NCBI GenBank assembly: GCA_032821775.1
Contig: JAVLRN010000001.1
Coordinates: forward strand, 3,782,001 to 3,846,000
Direction of reading: 5' to 3'
Origin: Sanguinoderma infundibulare
Taxonomy: Eukaryota > Basidiomycota > Agaricomycetes > Polyporales > Polyporaceae
Length of the DNA: 64,000 nucleotides
The translations under genes were made by a program, and so were the position numbers. Below, piece by piece: positions 12,610-25,100 of the stretch; positions within the stretch are counted from its first letter, which is position 1, and each line of letters opens with the position of its first letter. The notes under the pieces are model-generated. The model was not told the origin of the DNA. It was given only the letters and a program-made list of their open reading frames with translations, and did no database searches.

Positions 12610-15600
12610 ACTCCAACATGAGCACAGTGGGCCCAAGGACCGCTGGATTGGGACATGTTTGTACACTCGGATAGTGCACGCTGCACTTCTCATTCCTATG
12701 CCCGTTCTGATTCCTCTCGACAGCATGTACAGACCACGGCCCACACGACCCCAGCGCCCCCGAGTTCTGGCAGCAGCGGCATCTGGTTTTCAGCGACCGG
12801 AGGAAGAGAGCCAACTTCGTGCAGCACAACCGTAGCACCACGGTCCCGGGCTCGGGTCCCCCGGGGCGCGTAGCTGCCAATATTAATGACACATCTGCAC
12901 CACCGGCCGTATAACCGCAACACTCGTCATGCACGCGACGGAGCATCGTGACCTCAGCCCGCCGCCCGCCACGAGCTCGGCGATCCGTCGAACGTATTGG
13001 TCTGGAACGCAACGTAACGGCTTAATTGCAAGAGAAGGAAGAGAGGGATATATTGCCGTTGGGCTTACAGGCCTCTGAACCAGAAGACTCGAATTCGCGT
13101 GGGGGCGGCGCTAGCCTTTCTGAGGAGGTCCTGCCCGCAGCTGAGAGAGAGGACACAGCGGAGAAGAAAGGACGGAGGGACCGCGGGCAGGGATCGCGAT
13201 CGCGATCGTCTGGGCACCGCTCAGCGAAGTGCGAGCGTGCTCGTGCTTGGGACGCCGTATGCGGTCATATAGCGCTTACATGCCTGGACTGCTGTGTACC
13301 GGGTGTTCGTTGTTTGTGCGTCCCGTTCGACACAAGGGACAACGAGGCCTGAGAGCGGGAGGGCCATAGGACGCTCTTGCACGAAAGACCGGACATGGGG
13401 TGACGAGAGATCTGATCGCGCAGCGTGCAAAAGCTGCCAGGGCACTGCGCCTGCAGGGCGAAAGGGCATGCAGCACAATGTGGTGGTGGTTCGAGGGTGA
13501 AAGTGGTTTACTTGGGGAGGCACAGAGGAAAGGGCGCGCCTCCTGGTGCGATGGGCCGATATTGAATATTGAGTGTGGGCGCAGAAGGACCGAGATGAGA
13601 GAGAGGATTCGTGTCGATGAATGCTGGGAAGGAGGCCCCCCCTCACCGCAGGCACACCATACGCCCCGGGGGGATCGCAAGAGGTGGCGCCTGCGCGGGC
13701 ATGAACGAGGGTACACCGGGGCCGTCGCGCCGAGGGTGGGAGGGTGTTCAGGGAGGGCGCACTCGACGCGCGTAAGAGAAGGCAGGGCACACCGCTTCAC
13801 GTGCGCTCCGAACGCGCGCGAGCGAGTGCGTTGCCGCGTCCCGTGCGCCAACAGGAGGGGCCAGCTGGGCAGCTCTCCGTCTGACTCGACTGGGATCGAA
13901 GAGAAGGCAGAGATATATGAGCGCCTCCGGGTCGTCCACCCTCCGAGACGTGATCGTCATCGCGTGTGTGTGACGGTGGGTGGGCGGGCGCTCGGGCTCG
14001 GAGGGAACGAGCGACGCGCGAGAAAGTGAAAAGACGGGGGCTGGGAACCGCGCACGGGGCGAGTCGCGACAGAACAGAATGCGCATGTGCTCACGAGAGT
14101 CGCGAAGGGCTTCGATCTGCAGGCTTCAAAGTCCGCGCAGCTTCTGTGCAGCTGCGTCGTCTGCCGCGGGGGCCCTGTGTGTCTCCCGTCCTGTCCTGAT
14201 GTCTGTATCGCTGCCGCCGGAATGTCGTCAGCGACATATTCGCGCGCGGCGTTCCTGGCAAAGATTTGCACTCTTACGTTACCGGCCGTGCAAATTTGGC
14301 CCTCGCGTGCTTCGTCTTCGCTCGGGCTTTCGCTCGCTCGGAGGAGGGATCCAGAGCGGGCCAGGCGCGGGTGGGAGGGGGTCGAGAACGCGTCGGTGGA
14401 GACGAGCCACACAGGCTTCCGGTGTGAACGTTAACGCGTCGAGTGAGAAAGCTGGGCAATGGGTATATTGCGCGCGACGGCGAATACAGAAGCAGCAAAC
14501 GGTCGCCACAGGGTGGGCGATCATGGAAAACCTCGGTGGGCGTTGGCACGGATCGTTGTCTGTGTTCGGCACACTAACTCCGAGGACCGAGCAGTCGGGT
14601 GGGGGACAGGGAAGGGCGGGCGAGTCGCTGCTCTTCGGTCTGCGCGCGTATTGGACGGGGACAGTCCAGGGCGAGACTCGAGACGGTCTGGAGGGCTCCA
14701 GGACCGAGGGCGGGGTGGCAACGGCCAAGGGGAGATGTCGACGAAAGCCATCGAGCGACCGTTGGACGAGGGCATCACATCGACTGGGCGCGTCCTCGTC
14801 GTTGAACGCGAGTTTCCATTGCCTCACGCGTGGAAAATCGCGATGGGATCATAACCTTGGAGATCCATCGCACGAAAGGGAAAGGGGGAAAAAGAAGGCA
14901 CGGAGAAACGCAGTCCGCGTCCCGTCGACGCAGGCCAAAGAGGCAAAAGGACTGTCACGCAACCAGCCGTGCCACAATCCTCTTCCGGGCGCACAGGCCA
15001 TCCGTGGTGTGGCCAATGCCCATATCAAGCATGCATCCTTTTCGCGTGGTGACAATAGGACGGCGCACATGTGCTTAGCGAAAGCGTGGTATGACAGAAT
15101 GGCAGCCAAGGCCTTTGTGGCTCCATTAAACTCTTAGAGCAGCGATCGGATGCGGATGCGAAACGATGTGACGGCCTTGAAACTTGACCTCGAGGCCACA
15201 TCGTTGGGCGTTTGCAGCGCACGGAATATCCGGCGAAGACAAAGGAAGGCGTGTGGCACAGGTCGAGCGGAATCAAGGACGGCATGGCGGTGTCGGCGAC
15301 ATGATAGGCGACCGGAGAAAAGGACGCTGAGGCAGAGGGTATTTCGAGCACAAAAGAATCGGATACTCGTGGGTCGGAATGACGCAGGGTCGCGAGGGCA
15401 AATGAGTGAGGCCGCGGAGGGAGCGCGAGCGCGAGCGTGAGCCTGCGGGCTGGGAGGAGTCGTCGTTGTTGGCGAGTGCGATGGTGGATCGCGCATGACA
15501 TCTGGTGGCGGTCGCTGTGGCCCAGGGCCATAACCGGACTAGCGGCCTTCTCCGATCGCGGCTCGCTAGCCCTTTTTGGGCGGCGATTGGCTTGTCGATG

Positions 15601-15754
15601 CAATCTCGCTATTATTGACTTATTCGATAATTATTGGTTTGTGCCCCACATGCCTAAAGCGGGTTGAAAGGTGACGTGCGTCGCACCTGCCAGATTCGGG
15701 ACTCATGCCAAAACGCTGGGTTGCCCCCGGACGATGCGGACAAGTGGTCGATAT

Positions 15755-15764
15755 GCATAAAAGG
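15755..15764 (+). promoter_or_regulatory. TATA-like box with a G-poor leader
   Basis: GCATAAAAGG is followed by about 175 nt that are almost free of G (C/T/A-rich, about 15770-15942) up to an ATG in good context (AACCAACCATGCAG). This arrangement is typical of strongly transcribed fungal genes. Confidence 0.55.
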
Positions 15765-15942
15765 TCGTCTCCTCCTCCGTCTCCCCTCACCATTCCGCTC
15801 CCCACCTGCTCTCAAACATAGCAACTCTTCCTGTGCTCTTTCACCACCTCAGCCACTCCCACATCACTCCCACCTCTCTCATACCACCCTCACCATCCTC
15901 ACCAACCCCTCTCGCCACCACCACCACCAGCAGTAACCAACC

Positions 15943-16146
15943 ATGCAGCCATCCGCATCTGCTGCCTCCTGCTCCGCGCGCTCCGCCGCGTCCTCTTCAA
16001 ATCCACAGGCGTCGACGCCTTCCTTCGGAGCAGTGCCTGTCTCCCGCGCCGTCGAGGCCGCGTCTTGCCCCACCTCCGCGAGCTCCCCCCAGTGCTGCCA
16101 CTGTGGCTGGCGCGGCGCGCACGCCCCTACGTGCCCGTTCAAGTAA
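15943..16146 (+). CDS. Small Ser/Ala-rich protein with a C-terminal CCHCGWRGAHAPTCPF motif
   Basis: This is a 67-aa open frame. The first 45 residues are Ser/Ala/Pro-rich and probably disordered. The C-terminus is SSPQCCHCGWRGAHAPTCPF followed by one Lys and a stop. Its Cys-His-Cys and Cys-Pro-Phe spacing looks like a one-metal knuckle, although I cannot name a family. There is no signal peptide. Support comes from the upstream TATA-like box and the G-poor leader. A donor-like GTAAAC overlaps the stop, so a spliced form that skips the stop is possible (acceptor near 16171). It stands alone in the gene-poor region. It may be a genuine small protein or a leader ORF on a longer transcript. Confidence 0.45.
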   Translation: MQPSASAASCSARSAASSSNPQASTPSFGAVPVSRAVEAASCPTSASSPQCCHCGWRGAHAPTCPFK

Positions 16147-19100
16147 ACGCGCCTCGCATCTGTATCATAGCTTTCCTCGTCGCTCTACCATGTGAGTCCC
16201 TTTGCCTTTCTTCATTCTTCGCGATCCCACCCCCGCCACCGCCACACCTCCTTCTCTCTCTTCATCGGCGTCTGCCTCCCCCGCGCCGTGCGCTCCGCTG
16301 CTGCGTTCCGTTCCAGTCACGCTCGCTCCCATGACATGGTGCTCACACGAGCCTTGTTCCACAGCTGTCGCTTCTATAATCGCCCATTGCTCTCGTCACT
16401 CGATCATGCATCCACCACCCTGTATCACCACCCTATAGCATGCCGAGCTTCGTGCTCTCCTATTCGTATTCGATGACGCAACGCTGTACGACAAGTATCG
16501 TAATGGAGGAGGAAGGAAGGAGACCAGGACAGGAAGAGGAGCCGCTGCTATCGTTGTACATACCCCCCCATCTCATCATCGCTCTGTATTCTCTCGCACG
16601 CATCGTCCCGACTGTCGCACACTGTCTCGAGAGTCTTTCGACACCGTGTAATCCACCTGCTTTCCGTGTTTGAATCTACACATTTTTGTTGTCCCCTCGT
16701 GTGCGCGCGTGATGGCCACCTCGCTGTGGCTCGGACACAGGCAAGGCACAGCCAACGGACCCCGGCGGCTGGATGGGTTCGATCCGTGCGTCTCCTGGAC
16801 ACTCGCCGTCGCTGTCGCGCATCGGTTGCGAGCGTGGAGGAGCGGATGTGGCTCGCGATCTTATCTCTCCATCAGGGACCGTCGCTAGCCTGGGATAACG
16901 TTATCGTGACGCAGGCGGGGGGTGTCTGTTTCCCCGCACTCGCCTTTCCGTCGCTCTCACCCATCTTCGAATTCTTGTCCCTCGGCAGCCATCGTCACCT
17001 GCCACGCCCCTTCTCCGCCCCCCAGCCCGGTGTCCGCAACACTCCCAGCTCTCCCCCCGCCTTCCCCTGGTTCGCAGTCCCACTCCCTTTGTTCTCCTCC
17101 GCCGCGTGCATTCAGTCTCTATTTACTGGTCGGCAACTAGCTCCGCTCCCCTTGCACTCTTCCACATCTTGATAACCATCGCCCACTGGCCCCATCCCAT
17201 CGATAAGCCAGCCCCTCCTCCGCGGTCTTGGTCCTTCCACACGCGACCCCTCCAGAGTGCCCTCGGCGCCGCGTCCGCAGCGCTGGGGCGAAAGAGGTTG
17301 CCGCGCGCGATGTGGGGCATGTGACGCGAGGATAGCAAGGGGGTCGTCATAACAATTGCGATGAAACAGAATGGAACGCTGCGAAGCAAAATTTTTTCTT
17401 GTCTTAATCCTGCTTCTGCTCCATGTCTTTCTGAACGCTCTCCGCTCGCTTCGCTCTGGCAACCCCCCGGTCTTGCAGCAACGTGCATGCGCGCGCGCCC
17501 ACGCGGACGGTCCTTGGTAGGACTCGGAGACTGGAGTGGGACGTCTCGCGACCGTGGCCACGGGGCCGCGCAATTATTGATCTGCGACATGTCGGATGTC
17601 GTCATACCCTCGGATGAAGCGTTTATCGTCGCGTGTGCGTCATAATAGATTTGCGGTGGTGTGGCGATTGGTACGGAGAGAAAACTTAACGTTCAGACAG
17701 CCGAAGGAACAACAAGAAGAAGGTTCAGACAAGCGAGCCACCGTTTACGACACTTCGACGGAACGCCCGCCCACCCGGACATGAGCTTAGCAGAGTGCCC
17801 TTGTCCCGCCCCTTCGTCTGTTCCGAGGCTCTGAAAGCCGCTCGGACGACCGATGATGCATCGTTTACGCCTGATGTCATTCGGACCACCGTGCCGGTGG
17901 TCACCGGGCGACGTGTCGCTCGCGCTCGCTGCGCGCGTATGTTGTCAATTGTCGAGAAATCGGCCTCCGGTCGTGATACTCGCGCTACAAATTGCGATGT
18001 GCCACCGGCAAGCTCGAGCCCCTGAGAACGGCAAGACGTCGATTGTGTCATATGTCGTCGGAAGTTCCTGGATGATTCATCGACATGCGTGCACAGACCC
18101 CGCGCGTTCCCCGTCTACGGATCGAACACACTGTACTGTGCATCATACAATATGATGATGATACGCTCGAAACGTTCCGCCCGCCAGCGAGCGCTATTAG
18201 TGCCACGCCGGCTTGGCCTTGGTGGACCATTGCTTTCGGCCGACGGTGAGTTGGTTTGCATGGCGCGCTATCGTCCACGATCGAATGATCTCCTCCTGCA
18301 GCATCATCCTCGGCCATCTCATATCCCATCCATCCATCGCAATGTCCCCGTTATCCTGTCCCCGTCGTGTCTCATCTGCGCCGACGAGTCAGTCACGACT
18401 TCTCTCAGGCGCACACGTTCGTATCGTCATCACCAAGGACTCCCACCACCTGCCTGCACTGCTGCTCCGAGCTCGAGAGCAACACGCGAACGCGAACCCG
18501 TGCCCCCCGCCTCCGAGCCTCCGAGAGTCCGCTGACCCGAGCCCGTGTCCTCCGTCGACGCTTCGCTGCCAGCTCCGAAGGTCAGAAACCGCCCCTTCCG
18601 TCCCTCCGCACGTCCGCTCCGACGTCATGTCCTTCTCCTCGCGAATCGCTGCAAGGGTCCAACCCCCTCCCCCACATCACAAAGTTCGCGTCGTGTCGCG
18701 GGACAAAGCAACCAGTTCCCGAGCACCCTTAGCGAGGCATCTGACGTCGTCTGCGCCCTCACGTCCTGGCCAGCTGACCGCATCAGCTGTGCTGGTCCCC
18801 AGTATGTACTGTACGTGTAGCCTCGTTGCAGCGTGCTGGCGCACTCGATCGTACACATCGGCGGCAACGCACAACGCAACTGAGCGATCTCGTTCAAACA
18901 CTGCGCACCGTGCACGGTGTGTGTCCTCGCGCTTGCGCTTCTCGTTATCCGAAGCTTCCGCGTTCCGTCGCCGAGCGCGCCAATCGCGGCTGGTGTTGGA
19001 CCCTGTCGGAAACCGAAGCTGGCGTTCCGTTGTCCCGAACGGGCAAGCGAAGGGCTCGTGTCGCACGTCACATTCTATTGAACTGTGCGATTGGGATTGT

Positions 19101-22100
19101 CATGCAGGACGTGGAACGAGCATCACGCGGCTCAGGGTCCGGCGTTATACGACCCCCACACCCACACCCTGACCCCCTCACCTTTCCCCCACGCTGCACA
19201 TACACACCGGCTCCCCCGTCCGAGACGTCAAGTTTTTCTGATGATGCATGACACGCCAAGTCCTCGGAGGTGCGGGGCCATTTCACCTGTCCAACAAGCA
19301 ACGACGCTCGAAAGGAAGGAAAGAGGACGCTCGACTTCCTTTTTTCTTTACGGGCGATCGTGCATCACGACCGATAGTCGTGATTGACTTCAATAGTATT
19401 AGGGTGCGGCGCCGCGTGGGAGGAACGCGCAGCCTGCAACTTATCACCGGAGTTGAAAGACTATCATAGTGGTCTCGGAAGTTCAATATTGTCAATCCGG
19501 AACTCGTCAGGCGTACGTGAATATAGTGCACCCGCGGATGGCGGCGTTCCTAACATATCGCCCACGTTATGACATGACGCAGGTCCGATACCCCGGCCGC
19601 ACCGCGCGATAGCCCGAAATAGCGCAGCACGACACCCAAAACATCCCGGGTGGCGAAACATGTGTGCGGAGGCGCGGACATGTCTGTACATGCGAACGCC
19701 CGCGCCAGGAGCGTGAGCAGCTTCCGGATCGAAGGCGGTTGGTATCGACGTGCCGCATTTGGAACTTGGACGTGTGCGGGCTTCTAGTCTGCTTCCCGGG
19801 CCACTTGATTCCGGACGGCGGAGCCAGAGCGCGCAGCCGTTGGATATTCCGACGCGCGAACGTTCGGACCAGCTTGGCTGCTTCAAGCTAAAAAGGCAAC
19901 ACATCGCTACGGTCACCAAACACATTCCGCGCTGGCTGACCGTTGGTCCCGCGCGGCGAGCGGTGTCGAGCAGTGGGCGCGATGGTCAGCAGCTCCTTCC
20001 CCGCGCGTGCGCGGTGGCGTGGAACGAAACAATCTGTTGCCATTGTCGCCTTCGCGGGTACAGCAGTGTCGCCGTTGCAGCAAACTAGTAACACACTCTC
20101 CCTTCTCAGCCACATACTGCACCCGCGCGAGTCGATACTGCGCGCTTGCTGATGCATTCTATCCCACCCAGGTTTCGAGCTGCTGCGTGTCTCGCCGGTG
20201 ATCCGCGATGGTGGTCGAGGGTGGGCTCGTGTACCCTTCGGACGTGCGCTCGACAGGCCAAAAGCGTTCCGAAGGGTTCTATCCACCGACCTTGCCGCAA
20301 TCAAACTCTGCTCATTCGCAGGTTCCGCCCAGCATCGCAAGCACGTCCAACGCTCTCTCCAGCTCGCGTGCTCCTGGCAAATCTGCGCTAACGCACCCGT
20401 CCTCCGGCAGGTTTTACGTACAGGTTACCCGCGCGAGCGCATACTAGCCTGCGTTTGCCTCCCCGCAGAGCTGTGCTGCAGAAGCATCCAATTGCAACCC
20501 CCAGGGCAGATTGCGACGAGTATGTATGTATGTGCATATACTTGGCGCGCCCTCGAGCCCATTCGCGTTCGGGACGGATTCGCGGTGCGTGCGCATGACC
20601 TCGTGGGCTTGGCGATGGGCAGCCCGCCGAAGCTGGTCACGGACAGGTTCAAGTCAGGTTGACGAGCTTCCTTTGTCCAGCTTCCCATCCTCATCCTCAT
20701 CCAATCCCAATCCTGCCATCCGTCTTCTCGCTTTAAGACCGCACGGAGTCAGCCGCCGTGCGTCTGACTCGGATTCGCTCTGCTGTGTGCATGTGCGGGG
20801 TAGTCTGGAGACTGGAGAAGAAGCCCGTCCTCGCCGCGAGGCGACGCGTCTTGCGGTGGCGGTCAGATGACCGTTTCCCGCGTACGGACTTCGGCTTCGG
20901 CTTCGAGGCGCGCGTGAGTGTGTTCTGCTCAGCTGCCGGTGGCGTTCGCGCACACACTACTGCATTACTAGTCTGTTACGGTCGCTGGCCAATGGGACGA
21001 GCGCGAAGCGTCGCGCATCGCACCGATACGGCGAGCCGCACTGGCAGCGTGAAGGGTGGAACTCAAGAGGCTAGTGCTCGTGCAGCGTCCTTCCTGTTTT
21101 GTAAGGCCTTACGTCAAATCTGGAAGGCGGCATGTCGGCAGGAACGCACACTCTGCGTTCCGACGGGAGTCTGGTAGCTTTCCGGACGGCAAGGTTTGAA
21201 TTTGATGGAAATGCACACTGGCAGGGCCGATTTCAGAACTTGGAATCACTCCTCCCGATCGCAGTTCGAAAAGTACCCGACCGGCCAGGTAAACCTCGCA
21301 GGACCGCATGGCTGCGATCTGTTACACAAGGCGCCTAACTTTACCTCCCAAACCACTTCGCAGTTGTAGCACCACAAGACTCGCATCACGGGAGGAAAAT
21401 ATCCATAAGTAGTCCCACCTCTCTCTCTGCGAACCGCAGGCCTACGCGTGCAGCGTGACCGCGTCTGGATTCCGCCGGGTACGAAGCATATTCGAGAATC
21501 CACCGCGAACAAGCCTCGCCCGTCTCTCGTCGAACCTTTCCGATTCCCAGAAAAAGGAAGAGGACCTGACCCGCGGCGGACGGCGCTTACCTGACGGTAC
21601 ATATGGTTCTTCCAGAGTGTGTGCCCCTGGCAAGCCGAGGGCGGCCAGCGCCCGGCAGCCCCTTGCTCCCACACGTGCAGCCCTTCATATACTGTACGCC
21701 GGCCTCGCAACTTTGTACGTCCGAAAAACTGAATGGCACGCGAAAGTAATTGCTCGACGGGGAGCCGTAACGTTCTGCTTCGCTGTCAAAGGGTCAATAT
21801 GTACATAACACCATCACGCCTCTCAGACTCCCCTGAACGAACCAGAGCGCTAACTCAAGTTGTGCGCGGGAGGGTTCAGGTCCAGGTGAGACGGGATCCC
21901 AGTCGCGCGTCCCGCTTTCGTTTTGGCGTGCTGTGCCAGCGGAGTGGGCAACGTACTGTATGTATATCCGCGGCCAAGCGTTTTCCATAGAATGCCGCGT
22001 GCCGGCACGAGACGGCCGTATCTAAACCCCCCTCTACGTACATGTGTCTATTTTGCTTCCGTCAAAGCCTCTGCCGATTCCGTGCAGAAACATCCGGAAG

Positions 22101-25100
22101 GTACTGGCCAGCCGGTGCCGCTGCATGCGAAAATCGTCGCGCTCCAGCACATCCAATCGGCGCTACGGCTGGCTGGCTGGCGCAGTAAGCACACGCCACC
22201 ACGAACCACGAACCCAAGACGACCGCCTGGCGCGAGTACCGCGTTCTAAAGCCACCCGAGAGACGTTCAGCCATACGTGCACACTTGAACGTCGGGCCCG
22301 GACCGTAGTACAGAGCTGCCAGTGAGGCGAGGGGGATTGGAGACGCTAGACCATCGCGGGCAATGCGGCCCTGATCGGCGGGACCGGAGGCAGCTGAGCT
22401 GATCGCGCCGAGGGTTCGGCTCCGCCCATTCTCCCAATTTCTCGACGCTCCTCTCTCTTCCATCCATCCCTCACCTATCAGATTGCCGTCGTCGCGGGGG
22501 GCGGCCACCACACGCGCCGGCAACGCTCCTCTCGCGTGTTTTGAAGGTACGTTAGGACAGAAACAACATGGGAGGCTCCTTAGCTGTACAGTTACGTAGC
22601 CGTACTATGTGCTCAGCGTGCACCCGACGACCGGGTACCCGTCAAGCAGGCTTTGCTGCTAGAAGTAGGCACCTTCTACATATTCTCATTCTTATCGCCG
22701 TCCTCAGTGTTCGCGTCCTGGGCCTCGATGGGACGCTCGCGGGGCACCGCTCCCAAGCCCGTGGCGCAAAACTAGCCATGGCGTGCCAACCGTCCCGCAC
22801 CATCGTGCCCACTGCGCGCGGGCTGGTCGCTTGCTTCTTCCTGCCAGGAAGCCCGTCGGCTCGCGCGCGGTGCTTCAAATTCGCGGCCGCTCCCCATGGC
22901 CTGTTCCCAATCCTCAGGCTCGGGTGCGACCTCTCAGTCTTCTTCTCTTCCCTTCCCTCCCCTTCCCGACGCGACGGGACTCGGCGGCGCAAATTCCATT
23001 GTCCGTCGAGCCCGCGCAAGCCGTCAGCCAGCCAGTCCCAGATTCTTCCCATCGACAAGCGTCGCGTAATACCGTAATACAACGAACAGCAGAGGCTGGC
23101 AGAGGCCCTCCGGATGGCATGGAACCCAAACCTGCGCGCGCGGGAGTGCCTGGACGCCTGCCAAGTCGCGACCGGTTGGCCCCGCTCGGCTGTCAGATCC
23201 TCGGCCCCCACGCGTGAAGAGAGAGCAAGAGAACGAGGGCGGAACGAGACGAGACACAATGACGAATGATAGATTGGACGAATGTGCTCGCTGCGCCCCC
23301 CGTGATCGTCTATCGCGCACCTCACGGAAGCTGGAAGAAACGGAGACGAAGACCGCGGCACGCGCAGGACACGTCGCAAGGAAACACGAAATAGAAAGCG
23401 AGGGGCTCATGGAGCGCGTTCTCGAACGTCCAACGGACGGCGTCGCTGCCGGGAAGTAGCGCATGTGCTCTCGCAGCTCGCCTCTTTCTGTGCGCACACA
23501 CGGGGCGGGTCCTCCCAGGATTCCAGCGCTTCTCAGAAGGTGCGGAAGGGGGGGGCTGACAGACACAATTCAGAAGTGGAAGCGGAACGAGAAGCTGGAA
23601 GCGAGAAGCAGACTCACCAAGACCAGGTGGGAGGGCCCGACGGGCGCAATGCACATCATATGAAGGGGCACCGAAGCCAGGAAGAGGCCCGTTAGGTTCA
23701 TCCAGGTAATCTTTGGCCAAGCAGACGTAATGGAGGTGTCCTAGAGGCTACCGATCCTCCCGGTGTGCGAGGGGTGGCTGAGGAAGTTGCCGATCCCACC
23801 TCTTCCCGCCTGCGCATCGATGCCTGAAGGAGTGGGAGGCACGGAACACTGAGCTACTTGCGCCGGATCCCACGGGCGCCAGAACGCGCCACCTGGTAGA
23901 ATCGCGGGAATCCAACGCAGCTTAGCGGCTTCTGCTCCTGCCTATCCTGGTCGCAGCCGAACGCATTCGCGCGAGCGTGACCATATCTCGCCGGTGAAAA
24001 GCTTCGCAGATGTTCCCAGGGCTCCCAGATTGTCGGATTTGCGCATTCGAACGCATTCTCTGCAATGTTGCGTGCCCGTGCGCTCCTCACGCTCGTGCGT
24101 GTGCGTGCTTACCGGAACCGCGTCACGATGCGCGCACCTCCAGAAAGAAGAACGGTCGAAATGCGCCTCGAAACTTTCGTGCACACACGAGGCGTCCCCC
24201 CCCTCTGTGCTCCGCTCCCCACGGGAACGCGAGTTAAGCGGGGTACCACCACAGTCAAGAGACATCGGATGGCCGAATGCATGTCAGGAGGCCACAAACT
24301 GACAAAGGAACAAGACCGTTCTCGTCTCGGGCGGGACGACGACTTGCCGGAGGCCTTTGACGGCCGCGATCCTAGTCATGCGTCATGTATCAGGGACAGA
24401 TATCCCGGTGAAAAGTAACCCACGTACGCCGGGTATGCAGCGGTGGCGTGTGTGCTGCCAAGGCAGAAATGGCCTCAGTCTGTGGTCATCGAGAGCTTGG
24501 GGCAACTTCTGGGCGGTGCAGACGATGTTGTGCGCCTTGACGTGCTTCTCGCGCCCATCTCAGGCTGTCGTCTCGTAGCGCTGCAAACGTTACCGCGTCC
24601 AATCGCATGCCGGTGCAGCCAAGGCACTGAAGATGGCTGGTATACTTCCGTTGATCTTGGACCCTGGACGACAACGCGAGCGCAGCTTGCGATCTGATGA
24701 CGTGCGCCAGTAGCAACGTGTGCGGGGTAGGTTACGCCGAAATATGTACCCCATTCGCCAGATGTTGAGTGACTTTTGCCGAGGGAGCGGTCCTGCCGTG
24801 AGGTTATCAGCCTTCCACCCTGTTCGAGAAGACAAGCCAGGAGCCAGGACCACGACGCACTCGAGAACTTGCGAAGCTCGAGGACGGCTGCGGCCGCGCA
24901 GAAGCAACCCCGACGGGACTCACGCTAGCAGTGATCGTGATCAGTGGCCATCCTCGACCGTGCGACAGCACCTCCGACCTCGCTCGGGATTGGTGAGCAT
25001 GAGCATCATCTTCGCGCGAGGAACATCAGGGATCACCTTCGCGTACCCCAAAACATACGCACTTTAGCATGTCACACCCCGCTAGGTCGTTTCCGTCACA

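Larger units (their letters stand above)
10187..15750. other. Gene-poor region with no recognisable conserved coding sequence
   Basis: Long open frames exist on both strands (for example 13980-15137 plus and 14279-14827 minus), but they overlap, are Arg/Ser/Pro-rich, contain no domain and lack coherent splice sites. This is what GC-rich non-coding DNA gives. Small local repeats and two G-runs (11727-11739 and 12252-12261) are present. No transposon hallmarks were seen. Confidence 0.5.

Noticed and set aside
5669..14835. Other ACGCGT sites (for example near 5674, 12076, 14390, 14436 and 14826) as MCB elements
   Set aside because: They are single and not in recognised promoters. About this many are expected by chance in a GC-rich sequence.
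13980..15137. 385-aa plus-strand open frame
   Set aside because: Arg/Ser/Gly-rich, overlaps long frames on the other strand, no domain, no promoter or splice logic. Expected by chance in GC-rich DNA.
18213..19172. 319-aa plus-strand open frame
   Set aside because: Low-complexity composition with no motif. A similar-length frame on the minus strand covers the same DNA.
22642..23379. 245-aa minus-strand open frame
   Set aside because: Arg-rich, no domain, overlapped by unrelated frames.
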